Origin: Ruegeria sp. R13_0
GTDB lineage: Bacteria > Pseudomonadota > Alphaproteobacteria > Rhodobacterales > Rhodobacteraceae
Length of the DNA: 60,835 bases
NCBI RefSeq assembly: GCF_017743995.1
Contig: NZ_JAGHRB010000020.1
Location: 1 to 60,835, forward strand
Direction of reading: 5' to 3'
Shown here: in pieces, positions 1 to 8,242 of the stretch
Position numbering within the stretch: position 1 is the stretch's first letter
Layout: every line of letters starts with the position of its first letter
Notes under the pieces: model-generated
The model's database searches: none
Told to the model about the DNA's origin: nothing
The model's input: only the letters and a program-made list of their open reading frames with translations
Made by a program: the position numbers and the translations under genes

Positions 1-87
1 ACTAAAGACCATCGAAACGCGACGCTTGCTTCACCGCAAATCCGCCGCATAATCACATGAACCAGATGCGCCAGACCCTCTCTTAGC

Positions 88-1506
88 TCACGCCGTCACC
101 TGTCCCAAAATCCCTGACGACGGACAGCCAGCCAAGGCTGAGTCGCTGACGCGCAGTTGCAGTTGGCTGGTGTCTGAAGGGTCGAATACGTCGCTCGCCG
201 TGACAACGCTGATCGTCAGATCGAGCGCTGATATAGTTTCGGACCCATCGTTGTCCTCAAACGCTGTACCTGAAATGTCGACATCAATCCGACGTCGACC
301 ATTGACGTTCTCTCGTGCTGTTATGTCAGCTACCGCAAAGCTCAGATCGTCAACAATTGCGTCTACGTCTACGTCAACGCTGTCTGTTGCCGTTTGTGTA
401 TCTGTTGGCAGTGTCGCCGCCTGATCCACGGACGTTACCGTAGCTGTCAACTCCCCTCCGACGATGGTTTCGACATCTCTGTCGTCATTCTCCAATGGAG
501 TGACCCGCAAGGCCCCATCGAAATCTGTAATGCCCGGTGCCAGCGCTATTGTCAGCGTCGTCCCCGACAGCGTAGCCGAGGTGATCTGGGCCGCACCCTG
601 TTCGAACAACGCAAGATCGACCACCCCTCCGGTGTCAGCAACCCACCCCGCAGGCATGTTTTCGATCACGATCTGAGTCAGCGCCTCGGAGCCGTCTTGG
701 TCTGGCGTTTCCGCGTCGATCAAAAGAAGGAACGAGCTGTCCTCATCAACGATGAAATTATCCGGCCCAAGCTCGTCCACGTTCGGCGTGCTGTCGTCGA
801 CCAACAGGATGATTGTCGGCTCGGCAACGGGCGTCACGTTCAGTTGGAAGCTTTCGGTCGTGACGTTGGGATCACCTTCGTCGGTGTCCACGGTGACAGT
901 TATGTCGATGACGCCGGACTAATGCGTCGGCAAGCTGGCTACGGCCAAGCTCTGCAGCTCGGCCACTGTTCCGGTCCACTGAGTGTTGCCCGCATTCAGA
1001 ACCGTGCTATCGCTGAGCACAGTATCTCCGGTGGGCAGATTGGCGAAATCCAGTGTCAAAGAGGTGATCGATTCAGACCCGTCGATATCCGTAATATCAA
1101 CGTCGAGATTGAGCGGGATCGGCGCGCCTAGATCCTCAATTACAGTGATGTCTTGAGCGGTGATTTCAACGTCTTGCTCAGAGTTTACTGTGACCGTGAA
1201 GGTTCCCGTTTCGATCCCGTCATCTGGGCCAGTATCCGTTTCACCGGCCAGCAAAGCCTCATCCGTAGTGAAGGTCGCACTGCCGGTGATTGGGGTTGTG
1301 GTTGAAAAATCATCGGGCAGCCGGACAACCAGATTTTCATAGTCGGCCAAGCTGAGACCCGTGAGAGTAAGATCCGGACCCGGCAGCGCCGCAAGGAACG
1401 ACACTCCGTTGTTGATGGAATACTGTGTTCCAGGCGGTATGCCATTCAGTGTAACATCGACAGTCGCAACCGACTCAGATCCGTCTGCTGAACTACTGTC
1501 TGGTTA
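88..1506 (-). pseudogene. Fragment of a large cadherin/VCBS-like repeat adhesin, interrupted by a stop
   Basis: One frame on the minus strand encodes acidic, Asp/Thr/Val-rich beta-sandwich repeats typical of giant secreted adhesins (phrases such as DITDIDGSES and TPLENDDRDVET). It is open from about 1506 to 88 except for an in-frame TAG at 919-921; the repeat pattern carries on in the same frame on both sides, so this looks like a nonsense mutation and not two genes. The fragment has no start codon of its own, no signal sequence and no recognisable secretion domain. Its upstream edge coincides with the stop codon of the caspase gene. It is probably a truncated, dead remnant of a much longer gene. 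The assignment rests on composition and repeat style only; a short bicistronic pair is the less likely alternative. Confidence 0.6.
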
Positions 1507-3292
1507 TTCTGACATCGACAAAATAGTTTTTGTCGAAACGGCCCTGCGTTGTTTGAAGCGATCGGCCGCGGCTGAAATCCGTCGGCAGATTTAGAGAGAT
1601 TGAAAAGGGAACAACAATTACACTGTTAAACAGATAATTTGTTTTGCCTGAGATCCGCAGTTGACCGCTTTCATTCAGGGAAGCTCGGTATTTCTTTGAT
1701 CTCTGGTCGCCCCCCAACGATCGGTCAACGGCCCTAATCAGCTGGAAGCCATTACTGGTTTTTCGGTACTGCAGCCACAACATAGTAGTAACACTTGAGC
1801 CAGCATCAGTTCCCAGAGGGTCCGGACGCCTTCGAATGTCAATTATGTACTCACCGTTGTAACCGCTTGCTGCTTCTTCATGTGGTTGCACCTGAGGTGA
1901 AGAAGGCGATGTTGTATTGGGATTTTCTTGGCCCTCCGAGTTTCGTGTTTCAGATTGCGCATTGCGTTTCAGAACGGCATAGGACTCCTCCGTCAGGTAA
2001 CCAGTTTGTGCTTCACCATTTTCACTCTGAAATTCCCGTAAGGCAGCGCGTGAACGGGTGCCAAAAATTCCATCAACCGGGCCCACTGAGAAACCAAGAA
2101 ATCTCAAGCCGCTTTGCACTGCCCGATATTCATTCGGCCCCAAATTAAGATCTAGCTCGGCTTTCTGTTCAGAGTTTTGAGCAATAGTTGACGCAGTTTC
2201 ATTTTCGCGATCGTCGGAGACTGCTTTGTCCGTGACCGAAGTATCGGATTGAACAATCGGGTTTTCCACAGTTTCTATTTCTGGAGTAAGTGCTGCCACA
2301 GCTGACTTTGCCGCAAGTCCGGCTTGTGTTTTCGGGTATAACCGGGCGATCACATCAAGTGCGTTAAGCCGTACTTTCTCGTCCTCAAGCTTTAACGCTT
2401 CGCTCAAGACGCGCTCAGCAGAAGCTTCACGCTTGTCGAGTTGATTTTTCTCGCTTTCTTGTAGTCTGGGTATGAGGTCACTTTGATTTACTGACGAAGC
2501 CGCTGGAACTAGAAATATATCGGATCCAGGCAACGAACCGTAGGTGAATGGCTCTTGGTAACCTTTGGTTTGGTTGAAAACCGAATCTCTTACCTTTCGA
2601 AATAGCTTGCCAAGCTCCAGCCCTGGGACTTCGATATGCTCAAGTAACGCAGTTGCGTAGGGACTATTACGCCCCTTGCCATCAAGCGCTAATGTACCTC
2701 CACGGGCGGAATACCCAACAAGAACGCCACTTGGATCGATCCGAGCCAAGCCTTTCCCGATTGAGCGGGATGCGGTGCTTCGAGCCATACGGGTGAGGAA
2801 CGGGTTGTTGCGGCATGCATCCACAAGAACAATGTTCAGGCCTTTTGCTGGCGAGACTGCATTCACTACTGTCTCAAGCCTTACAGCCTCGAACTCAATG
2901 TCCCTATCACTTCTCAGTTCAGCATTGACCGGAATCAGGTAATTGGTGTTGTCGATCTCGATGCCATGACCCGCGAAATAGATCAAAACAACGTCGGCAT
3001 CTGCTGCAGTTTCTGAAAAGTCGCGCAAACTAAGCCGCAATTGTCGGTAGTCAAGGTCGTACTGTTCGGTGACGTCAAACCCTATTCGTCTAAGCGCCGA
3101 AGCAATATCCCGAGCATCATTTTCAGGATTTGCGAGTTTCGCAACTTGTTCATATTTGGAGTTACCAATTACAAGGGCCACACGTTTGGCATTGGCCGAG
3201 AACGCTGTTGTAAGCAAAAGACACACAGCGATTATCACTCGCAGATAAATGCGGCAATCCTTAATGCCGTTGACTAAAACAACTCGTCTCAT
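1493..3292 (-). CDS. Exported caspase-like (peptidase C14) protein with a peptidoglycan-binding domain
   Basis: The 599-residue product starts at an ATG, although a TTG at 3325 would add 11 residues. A long hydrophobic signal sequence ends near ANA-KRVALVIGN. The caspase fold follows: catalytic His about residue 109 in YFAGHG and catalytic Cys about 160 in VDACRNNP. After a linker come a peptidoglycan-binding_1 module (about 390-450, motif GPVDGIFGTRSRAALREFQ) and a C-terminal domain of about 110 residues that I do not recognise. Both catalytic residues are present, so an active Arg/Lys- or Asp-specific peptidase in the periplasm is plausible; the target is unknown. The last codons run straight into the adhesin fragment. 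No clear ribosome binding site is visible. The caspase and PG-binding calls are firm; the role is inference. Confidence 0.88.
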   Translation of the reverse strand: MRRVVLVNGIKDCRIYLRVIIAVCLLLTTAFSANAKRVALVIGNSKYEQVAKLANPENDARDIASALRRIGFDVTEQYDLDYRQLRLSLRDFSETAADADVVLIYFAGHGIEIDNTNYLIPVNAELRSDRDIEFEAVRLETVVNAVSPAKGLNIVLVDACRNNPFLTRMARSTASRSIGKGLARIDPSGVLVGYSARGGTLALDGKGRNSPYATALLEHIEVPGLELGKLFRKVRDSVFNQTKGYQEPFTYGSLPGSDIFLVPAASSVNQSDLIPRLQESEKNQLDKREASAERVLSEALKLEDEKVRLNALDVIARLYPKTQAGLAAKSAVAALTPEIETVENPIVQSDTSVTDKAVSDDRENETASTIAQNSEQKAELDLNLGPNEYRAVQSGLRFLGFSVGPVDGIFGTRSRAALREFQSENGEAQTGYLTEESYAVLKRNAQSETRNSEGQENPNTTSPSSPQVQPHEEAASGYNGEYIIDIRRRPDPLGTDAGSSVTTMLWLQYRKTSNGFQLIRAVDRSLGGDQRSKKYRASLNESGQLRISGKTNYLFNSVIVVPFSISLNLPTDFSRGRSLQTTQGRFDKNYFVDVRITRQ

Positions 3293-3543
3293 AGTCTTGT
3301 TGCGCTTGCAAATATCTGGCTTCAATAGTGAACTTTGGTTTTTACGATGATCGCAGTTTAGCCGAAATCTGTCAAAAGCGACTATTTACGTCTCTGTTTC
3401 GAGCAATATTGGTCAAGGGGATTGCGAGGGTGTTGAGCAATCCGTTGCCATTTCTAGTCGCGACAGGAAAAGAAATAGTTGGTTTGAGTTCTTGTCAATT
3501 ATCAAGGAACTAAGCTCAGTTGGTCTCAAAAAATGAAATACCC

Positions 3544-3563
3544 CCGAGCGCAGGGGCGCTCGG
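3544..3563 (-). terminator. Probable rho-independent terminator of the small secreted protein gene
   Basis: An 8-bp stem (CCGAGCGC/GCGCTCGG) with a 4-nt loop lies 22 bases beyond the stop codon at 3585. On the minus strand it is followed by a T-rich run containing TTTCATTTTTT. The second copy of the gene has an equivalent hairpin at 4507-4540. Confidence 0.65.
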
Positions 3564-3584
3564 AGGCTTTACGGGCAAATTGAT

Positions 3585-3977
3585 TCACGCATAGACGATG
3601 GAAAACCCATAGCCGTCCACATGAATCACTGGCACTTCGCACAAGTTGATGTCCCACAGCTTATCCACATAACCAGTGTCAAACACTACCAGCAAGTCGA
3701 ACCGACAATAACCATTGGGAAAGTCTGGCTCGAATTCACCATAGTACCCTGCATGCAGAGGATACTCGCCCATCAAGTTGCGGCCCCAAATCGGGTCATT
3801 AATATTGGAGATGTAAAGCTCCGTCACACTTGTGAACCGTGAATCATTGATGAGGTCGAATTCTCGGTCAAGCCCATCTCCAGCATTTGCTGCAGAACTC
3901 ATCACCGCTGCAAAGATGGTTGTAGAAACGACCGTAAGCGTTGCCGGGTCCATAAGTGCTCTCATCATCTTGAACAT
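3585..3977 (-). CDS. Small secreted protein of unknown function, intact copy
   Basis: A 130-residue product. The ATG at 3977 is preferred over one 18 codons upstream because AAGGAAAAAG sits just ahead of it and because the paralogue at 4905 starts at the same MFK. A signal peptide ends near SSAANA-GDGL. The mature part of about 100 residues is rich in Asp, Tyr and Trp (DPIWGRNLMGEYPLH, VDKLWDINLCEVP) and has two cysteines that could pair. I do not recognise the family. It belongs to a tandem duplication with the broken copy at 4541-4905. The gene has its own terminator and upstream region, so it is probably monocistronic. Confidence 0.7.
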   Translation of the reverse strand: MFKMMRALMDPATLTVVSTTIFAAVMSSAANAGDGLDREFDLINDSRFTSVTELYISNINDPIWGRNLMGEYPLHAGYYGEFEPDFPNGYCRFDLLVVFDTGYVDKLWDINLCEVPVIHVDGYGFSIVYA

Positions 3978-4506
3978 TGTCTTTTTCCTTTTGTCTAAGA
4001 GATCAGCACCGCGCTGATCTCGTATCCTCAAGATGCGAGAGCTATTGGATGGTACGAATCATAAGTTCTGGTGAGTGATTTTGGTTTTCAGCAACCATCC
4101 CAAATTTTGGTAAGCCCAAGTCACCTGAAAGCCTTAATGAAGTCGGTGTTTGAGACCGAAAGCACGAAAGATGCTGAAAATCAGCTGCTTAAACTCCTGA
4201 GGGCGTGAAGCCAATGCAGATTTTCATTGATGTACGGGACACGAGTTTGCCACAGATTGTTGAACTTTCGCAGCGCCTAAACTGCGATCGAGGACGGAGC
4301 ATTCTGAGTTTTTCATTTATCGCTAGTTATGGTGTTGGGTTTCGCATAGATGGCCTTCGCGATATCTAAGGCTGTCTTCTTCCAAAACTCGTTTGCTGAT
4401 GGAAATTGGCGGGAATGAAATTGCATTCGGCGGAGATTGAGAAACTAACTGAACCGAATTTGCTGAGAGTATTCAAAGAAAACCCTTGACCCTATTCCCA
4501 AAACGG
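3978..4506. other. Non-coding gap upstream of the intact secreted-protein gene
   Basis: The first about 155 bases are the upstream part of duplication unit A and probably hold the promoter. From about 4134 to 4506 I see no convincing gene, RNA or repeat; all frames are broken by stops. Confidence 0.5.
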
Positions 4507-4540
4507 AATGCCCCTGAGCACAGGGGCGCTCAGGGGCATT
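4507..4540 (-). terminator. Strong hairpin terminator of the decayed copy
   Basis: A perfect 13-bp stem (AATGCCCCTGAGC/GCTCAGGGGCATT) closes an 8-nt loop. It is the counterpart of the hairpin at 3544-3563 and lies directly at the 3' end of the degenerate paralogue. The run that follows on the minus strand is only weakly T-rich. Confidence 0.6.
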
Positions 4541-4905
4541 AAACCGTATACTTCGATCTTAGAGGTGTCACATTGTTTGAAGTTCCAAAGCTTGTCTACC
4601 GAACAAGTGTCGAACACACCACACTCGTTGAAGCCGCGACAACCCCATTGCGGCTAGAAGGAAACAACTCGTAGAACCCAATATAGGGGATACCAGCCCA
4701 TCAGTTCGGGACCCCAATCGGGCTTGGCAGCGTCGATGAAAGGAAGCTCCATTTCAGTCGAGTACCGAGATGTGATAGCTAAACTGTTTGTCTCATAGGG
4801 ATTGTACCATGCGTTTGCGTTGGGACTCATCTCCGCTGCGAATATGGTCGCGGATAGGGCTGCAATCTTGGCCAAGTTGATAAGTGCTGTCGTAATCTTG
4901 AACAT
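4541..4905 (-). pseudogene. Decayed paralogue of the small secreted protein
   Basis: This copy starts MFKITTALINLAKIAALSA, has a signal peptide ending ANA, and follows the intact protein through GPELMGWYPLY. The frame then runs into a stop (TAG near 4656). After the stop the same frame again resembles the intact copy (VFDT-SVDKLW), while the bases between match best in another frame. Two compensating frameshifts, or indels around the stop, best explain this. The normal C-terminal end is lost into the terminator. An 83-residue truncated product could still be made and exported. Confidence 0.65.
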
Positions 4906-5260
4906 TGCCTTTTTCCCTCATCTTAAAAGAACAGCAATGCGCTGATCTTGTAATCTCAAGATCCGAGAGCTATTGGATGGTAGTACTCATTAGTTCTGGT
5001 AAGCAGTTTCGGTTTTCGGAAACCGTCCCAAAATTTGGTAAGCCGAAATCATCTGAAGACTTCTATGCGAGCATCTGTCGTTTTTTTCGTTCAGTTGCGC
5101 TGGAAAATGTGCGAATTGACTACGCACCATAGATTTAGGGACCGCTCCCGCCCACTATATGGAAAACCAAGATGTTGCACCGATCTGGGCGATTACAAGT
5201 TTCTGGTAAGCTTACCAATTTTTGGTTAGTGTCGAATCCCAACAATAGCGACTGTGAACC
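4906..5260. other. Gap between the decayed copy and the next gene
   Basis: Positions 4906-5062 are the upstream part of duplication unit B, including the purine-rich ribosome binding site of the decayed copy. The rest shows no supportable gene. TTTCTGGTAAGC and TTTTTGGTTAG near 5200-5225 echo the TTCTGGTAAG and TTTGGTAAG words inside both units, so a short repeated word may be present. Confidence 0.4.
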
Positions 5261-5842
5261 ATGGAACCAGGACTCGTTTGCCTTTCGGCAATGCGCGAAG
5301 CTCGAGCAAAGTTTTATGCTGGTGTAGAGGCACACGCCGCTGCGCACTGTGGCCTTGATGATGTTGCCTTACTTGATCGAGAGGATCGCAAGACGCTGAG
5401 AAGTGATGCAGTCGCGCAAATCGCCGAGTTCTTTTACGTTTTGAAGTACAGCAAAATGAAGATTCCGGGTGATTTGGAAGGTTTCTTAAGAAGACACAAT
5501 GACGATATGGCCGCCATGGAAGCATCGTGTCGCAATGGATACACCGTGGGTGGGCTTTCGTTGCAAAGGTTGAAACGCGCAAAGTTCAGCGATCCACAGA
5601 TAAACTATGTGCTTCATGAATCGGAGAGTGGTGAACCGCGCTTCGACCAACAATCTCTCCAACGGATTTTCACGCAGATTATGTCATTCGAAACGTGTAG
5701 AAACGTTTTGTTGGTGCTTGCTCAATTTGGTCTACTGCGTCGTTGGGACTTTAATTTGGTTTTGATAGGTTCAGACGGTACGCTCGAGGGATTATACAGA
5801 GCGCATCTTGAGGAAATCGTGGATGCGGTACGATCAAGTTAG
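5261..5842 (+). CDS. Protein of unknown function (193 aa)
   Basis: A soluble, mostly helical protein with no signal peptide and no motif I can name. The C-terminal third (MSFETCRNVLLVLAQFGLLR followed by SDGTLEGLYRAHL) has the look of a helical, winged-helix-like module, so a DNA-binding or adaptor role is possible but unproven. An in-frame ATG at 5291 is an alternative start; neither has a clear ribosome binding site. Its 3' end overlaps the next gene by 20 bases, which suggests translational coupling. It lies inside the accessory stretch. Confidence 0.6.
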   Translation: MEPGLVCLSAMREARAKFYAGVEAHAAAHCGLDDVALLDREDRKTLRSDAVAQIAEFFYVLKYSKMKIPGDLEGFLRRHNDDMAAMEASCRNGYTVGGLSLQRLKRAKFSDPQINYVLHESESGEPRFDQQSLQRIFTQIMSFETCRNVLLVLAQFGLLRRWDFNLVLIGSDGTLEGLYRAHLEEIVDAVRSS

Positions 5843-6248
5843 AGTTTGTCCATTCATTGCTTGTCTTTTGATGTCTGCGCCGGTTTTCGCAGATGAAACG
5901 CTGACCATTGCAGATGTAACGGAGGCCGCATGTGCTTCGTTGCTTCCAGACGCGAAGTTAGCGCTCGGCCAATTGGCTCCAGAACTCACAGAAGAAACCA
6001 GCTACTCGTTCATTGCCGAAGCTATCTACCGGCATTGCGCAGCTTTGGGTATTGTTCCATTTGATGAGCCCGAACAAAATGAGCAGACCAGATCGCATAG
6101 TGCTGGCGGCGAAACGCCTGCTCAGCGATCGGACAGGTTGACCCGGGAAGCACGCTATTACTTTGAAACAGCGATGCAAATTGATCCAGATGCCTCCAAT
6201 GACTTGTTGCGCAGGCTACTTGGAAGCGGACCCAAGCCAAAGGATTAA
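5823..6248 (+). CDS. Exported protein of unknown function (141 aa)
   Basis: Begins MRYDQVRVCPFIACLLMSAP and has a signal peptide cleaved near VFA-DETL. The mature part is helical with a His/Cys-containing AIYRHCAALG segment and a Gln/Glu-rich middle. I do not recognise the family. An ATG five codons upstream (5808) is possible, but the chosen start gives a cleaner signal peptide. It overlaps the 3' end of the 193-residue gene in another frame, so the two are probably cotranscribed. Confidence 0.6.
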   Translation: MRYDQVRVCPFIACLLMSAPVFADETLTIADVTEAACASLLPDAKLALGQLAPELTEETSYSFIAEAIYRHCAALGIVPFDEPEQNEQTRSHSAGGETPAQRSDRLTREARYYFETAMQIDPDASNDLLRRLLGSGPKPKD

Positions 6249-6690
6249 GGCCACTGAACCGATTTAAGAGTACGTACGGTATTCCGTTTGCGATCAGCAA
6301 CATCCTTGTCGCAATCATCTGAAATTGACGACGGTCGGCAATCTGTTGTTGGACTAGTTTGGTGAGCCCGGTGAATAGGGCGCGGCATATCTACAAGAGT
6401 ATTGTCGGGCTTTGTTATCCTTGCACCAAGTCGGACTCCGAGAAATGGCGGTTGAACCAAGCGTTTGAGGACGGTTGGGAGAGCGGGGAGCTTGAGTTTT
6501 TGGCGAGTGTGCCTAGGGAAGACTTGGCGCTTTACTGAGATGTCGGGAGCCACCACAGGCAGCAGATTCTGGATCGAGAGCTTGAGATTTAGTGCGAAAC
6601 TTTTGTTTGGTCTCAATTCAGTCATCAATGTAAACTGCTAATTAGATTGATCAAAATGGATATTGGTCAGCGGGGGTGGAACGAAGTCAG
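6249..6690. other. Gap with no supportable gene
   Basis: A 127-codon open frame runs on the minus strand (6245-6628) but shows no motif or signal and lies among broken frames. A short plus-strand frame (about 6450-6537, ending PREDLALY) is equally unconvincing. I read this as eroded DNA next to the restriction-modification remnant. Confidence 0.4.
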
Positions 6691-7752
6691 CGACTGGCTG
6701 CATCTGAAGCACGTTTCCCATATTATGGAGCCACTGGTCAGGTTGGCGAAATTGACGACTTCATTTTCGATGGCCCCGCCGTGCTTTTGGGGGAAGACGC
6801 AGCCCCGTTTTAGGACCCCTATAAAGACAAAGCCTACTTGGTTTCTGGCAAGTATTGGGTGAACAACCATGCTCACATTCTCAGAGGCAACGCCGCAATC
6901 GAAAATGCCTTTCTCTGCCATCAACTAAATGTAGTGGACTACAGAGGTCGAGTATCTGGAACGACTCGCCTCAAGCTCACGCAGGCTAGCATGAAAGAGC
7001 TACCAATTCGCATAGCGCCCTTGCCTGCCCTATCGGGTGACAGTGGCCACCGCTACGATGTAATCCTCACGAACCCGCCTTTCGGCAAGAAGTCCAGTTA
7101 AACTGTTGTCGGAGAAGATGGTCAGGTCTCGACCGAGCGCGAAAACTACGAACGCGACGACTTCAAATTCACCACCTCAAACAAGCAGTTCAACTTCCTG
7201 CAGCACATCATGACCGTCATGGACACCAATGGCCGAGCCGGTGTGGTGTTCCCTGACAATGTCCTTTTCGAGGCTGGAAAGGCCGGCGAAGGTATACGCA
7301 AGCGGCTGCTTGAGGGGTTCAGTTTCCACACGCTGCTAAGGCTCCCTACGGGCATCTGGTATAGTCCTGGGGTGAAGGCGAACGTCCTGTTCTTCGACAA
7401 ACGCCCAGCATCTCGCGAAGTCCAAACCAAGGCCCTCTGGGTCTACGACTACCGGATGAACATCCACAAAACGCTGAAGACCAAACGCTTGTCGGAGAGT
7501 GATTTCGATGAGTTCGTGCAGTGTTACCGCGACCGCAAAGGATGCGAGCGGTTCCGCAAATTCGACTATGGGGAACTCGCGGCCCGAGACAAACTTAACC
7601 TCGACTTATTCTGGTTGAAAGACGACAGCCTTGAAGACATCGACAACTTGCCCGAACCAAACATCTTGGCGGCAGAGATAGTCGAAAACCTTGAGGCCGC
7701 GCTCGACCAGTTCCGAAGCGTCGCCAGTGAATTGGACGGGGTTACTAAGTGA
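6691..7752 (+). pseudogene. Type I restriction-modification remnant: hsdS fragment fused to hsdM fragment
   Basis: A single frame reads first a target-recognition piece of the HsdS specificity subunit (FPYYGATGQVG, VSGKYWVNNHAHILR, KLTQASMKELPI) and then, from about 7050, the HsdM methyltransferase from its NPPFGKKS catalytic motif to a normal-looking C-terminus. The frame carries a TAG at 6811-6813 and a TAA at 7099-7101, the latter directly after NPPFGKKSS. The N-terminal half of HsdM and its AdoMet motif are missing, and the S-before-M order is the reverse of the usual hsdM-hsdS. It cannot encode a working enzyme, although 7210-7752 could still be translated as a 180-residue C-terminal piece. 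No hsdR was seen. Confidence 0.85.
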
Positions 7753-8035
7753 ATTGGTTGAATACGCTGGGAAACCCATAGTGTTTTCTTCGCACCGCAT
7801 CTACCATTTCAATTTTATTTTCGCTACAAAATCCAGTGGCTGCAAGATGGATAGAGAGGCTCCCGCAAGCCCCCCATGGGGTAGCATCATCAAACTTGAG
7901 CGACCGGATAGTCGAGCGGCAAGCCTCTTGGGCTATGGCCTTTGATAAGCATATTTTTCACACCGATTATCGCAATCATCGGGATATTGTTGTTGCAGGA
8001 AATCTCCCCCAAAACCTACGCGAAGGACACGAAAA
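7753..8035. other. Gap after the hsdM fragment, probably eroded DNA
   Basis: A GTG next to the hsdM stop opens a 10-codon frame (VNWLNTLGNP) that might be the vestige of an hsdS start. Nothing else coding can be supported. The end of the gap holds the ribosome binding site of the small gene at 8036. Confidence 0.35.
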
Positions 8036-8191
8036 ATGTCTGACCAAGATGACAACGACCTAGGATGGAACCACGCCGTGAACCGCCCCAAGACAAAATG
8101 GGAAGCACGGGCTGATGGGGCAGTCGCTGCGATAAAGCTGACGATACTGGGCGGTATATTTCTCGCGGTTCTCATTGCGATGCTCTCCTAG
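8036..8191 (+). CDS. Small single-pass membrane protein (51 aa)
   Basis: An ATG preceded by GAAGGACACGAAAA opens a 51-codon frame. The N-terminal half is acidic then basic (SDQDDNDLGW, KTKWEARADG) and the C-terminus is one membrane helix (IKLTILGGIFLAVLIAML). It stops 51 bases before the next membrane-protein gene on the same strand, so the two may be cotranscribed. Family unknown. Confidence 0.5.
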   Translation: MSDQDDNDLGWNHAVNRPKTKWEARADGAVAAIKLTILGGIFLAVLIAMLS

Positions 8192-8242
8192 TATTTCGCC
8201 CCGCTTTGAGAGAAACAAACGAAGCCATCAATCGTTAGAGAA

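Larger units (their letters stand above)
3541..5062. repeat. Diverged tandem duplication, two units about 930-965 bp apart
   Basis: Two copies of one unit lie in tandem, each with a terminator hairpin, a small secreted protein gene and the upstream region. Unit A is about 3541-4133 and unit B about 4507-5062; the start codons at 3977 and 4905 are 928 bp apart. Upstream of the genes both share GAGAGCTATTGGATGGTA and a TTAGTTCTGGTAAG-like stretch. The coding parts align at the protein level, but copy B carries frame damage. The spread of differences suggests the duplication is not recent. Confidence 0.75.

Noticed and set aside
394..1131. Open plus-strand frame of 245 codons
   Set aside because: It lies antisense to the adhesin fragment and its composition mirrors that gene; no motif or start signal.
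3293..3325. TTG start 11 codons upstream for the caspase gene
   Set aside because: It only adds a polar stretch before the signal peptide and has no ribosome binding site; ATG 3292 keeps a normal N-terminus.
3660..3669. TTATCCACA, a perfect DnaA-box word
   Set aside because: Single site within the coding region of the secreted protein; the other match at 37314 is also isolated, so no origin is supported.
6245..6628. Minus-strand frame of 127 codons near the hsd remnant
   Set aside because: No family motif and only one of several broken frames; cannot tell it from chance.
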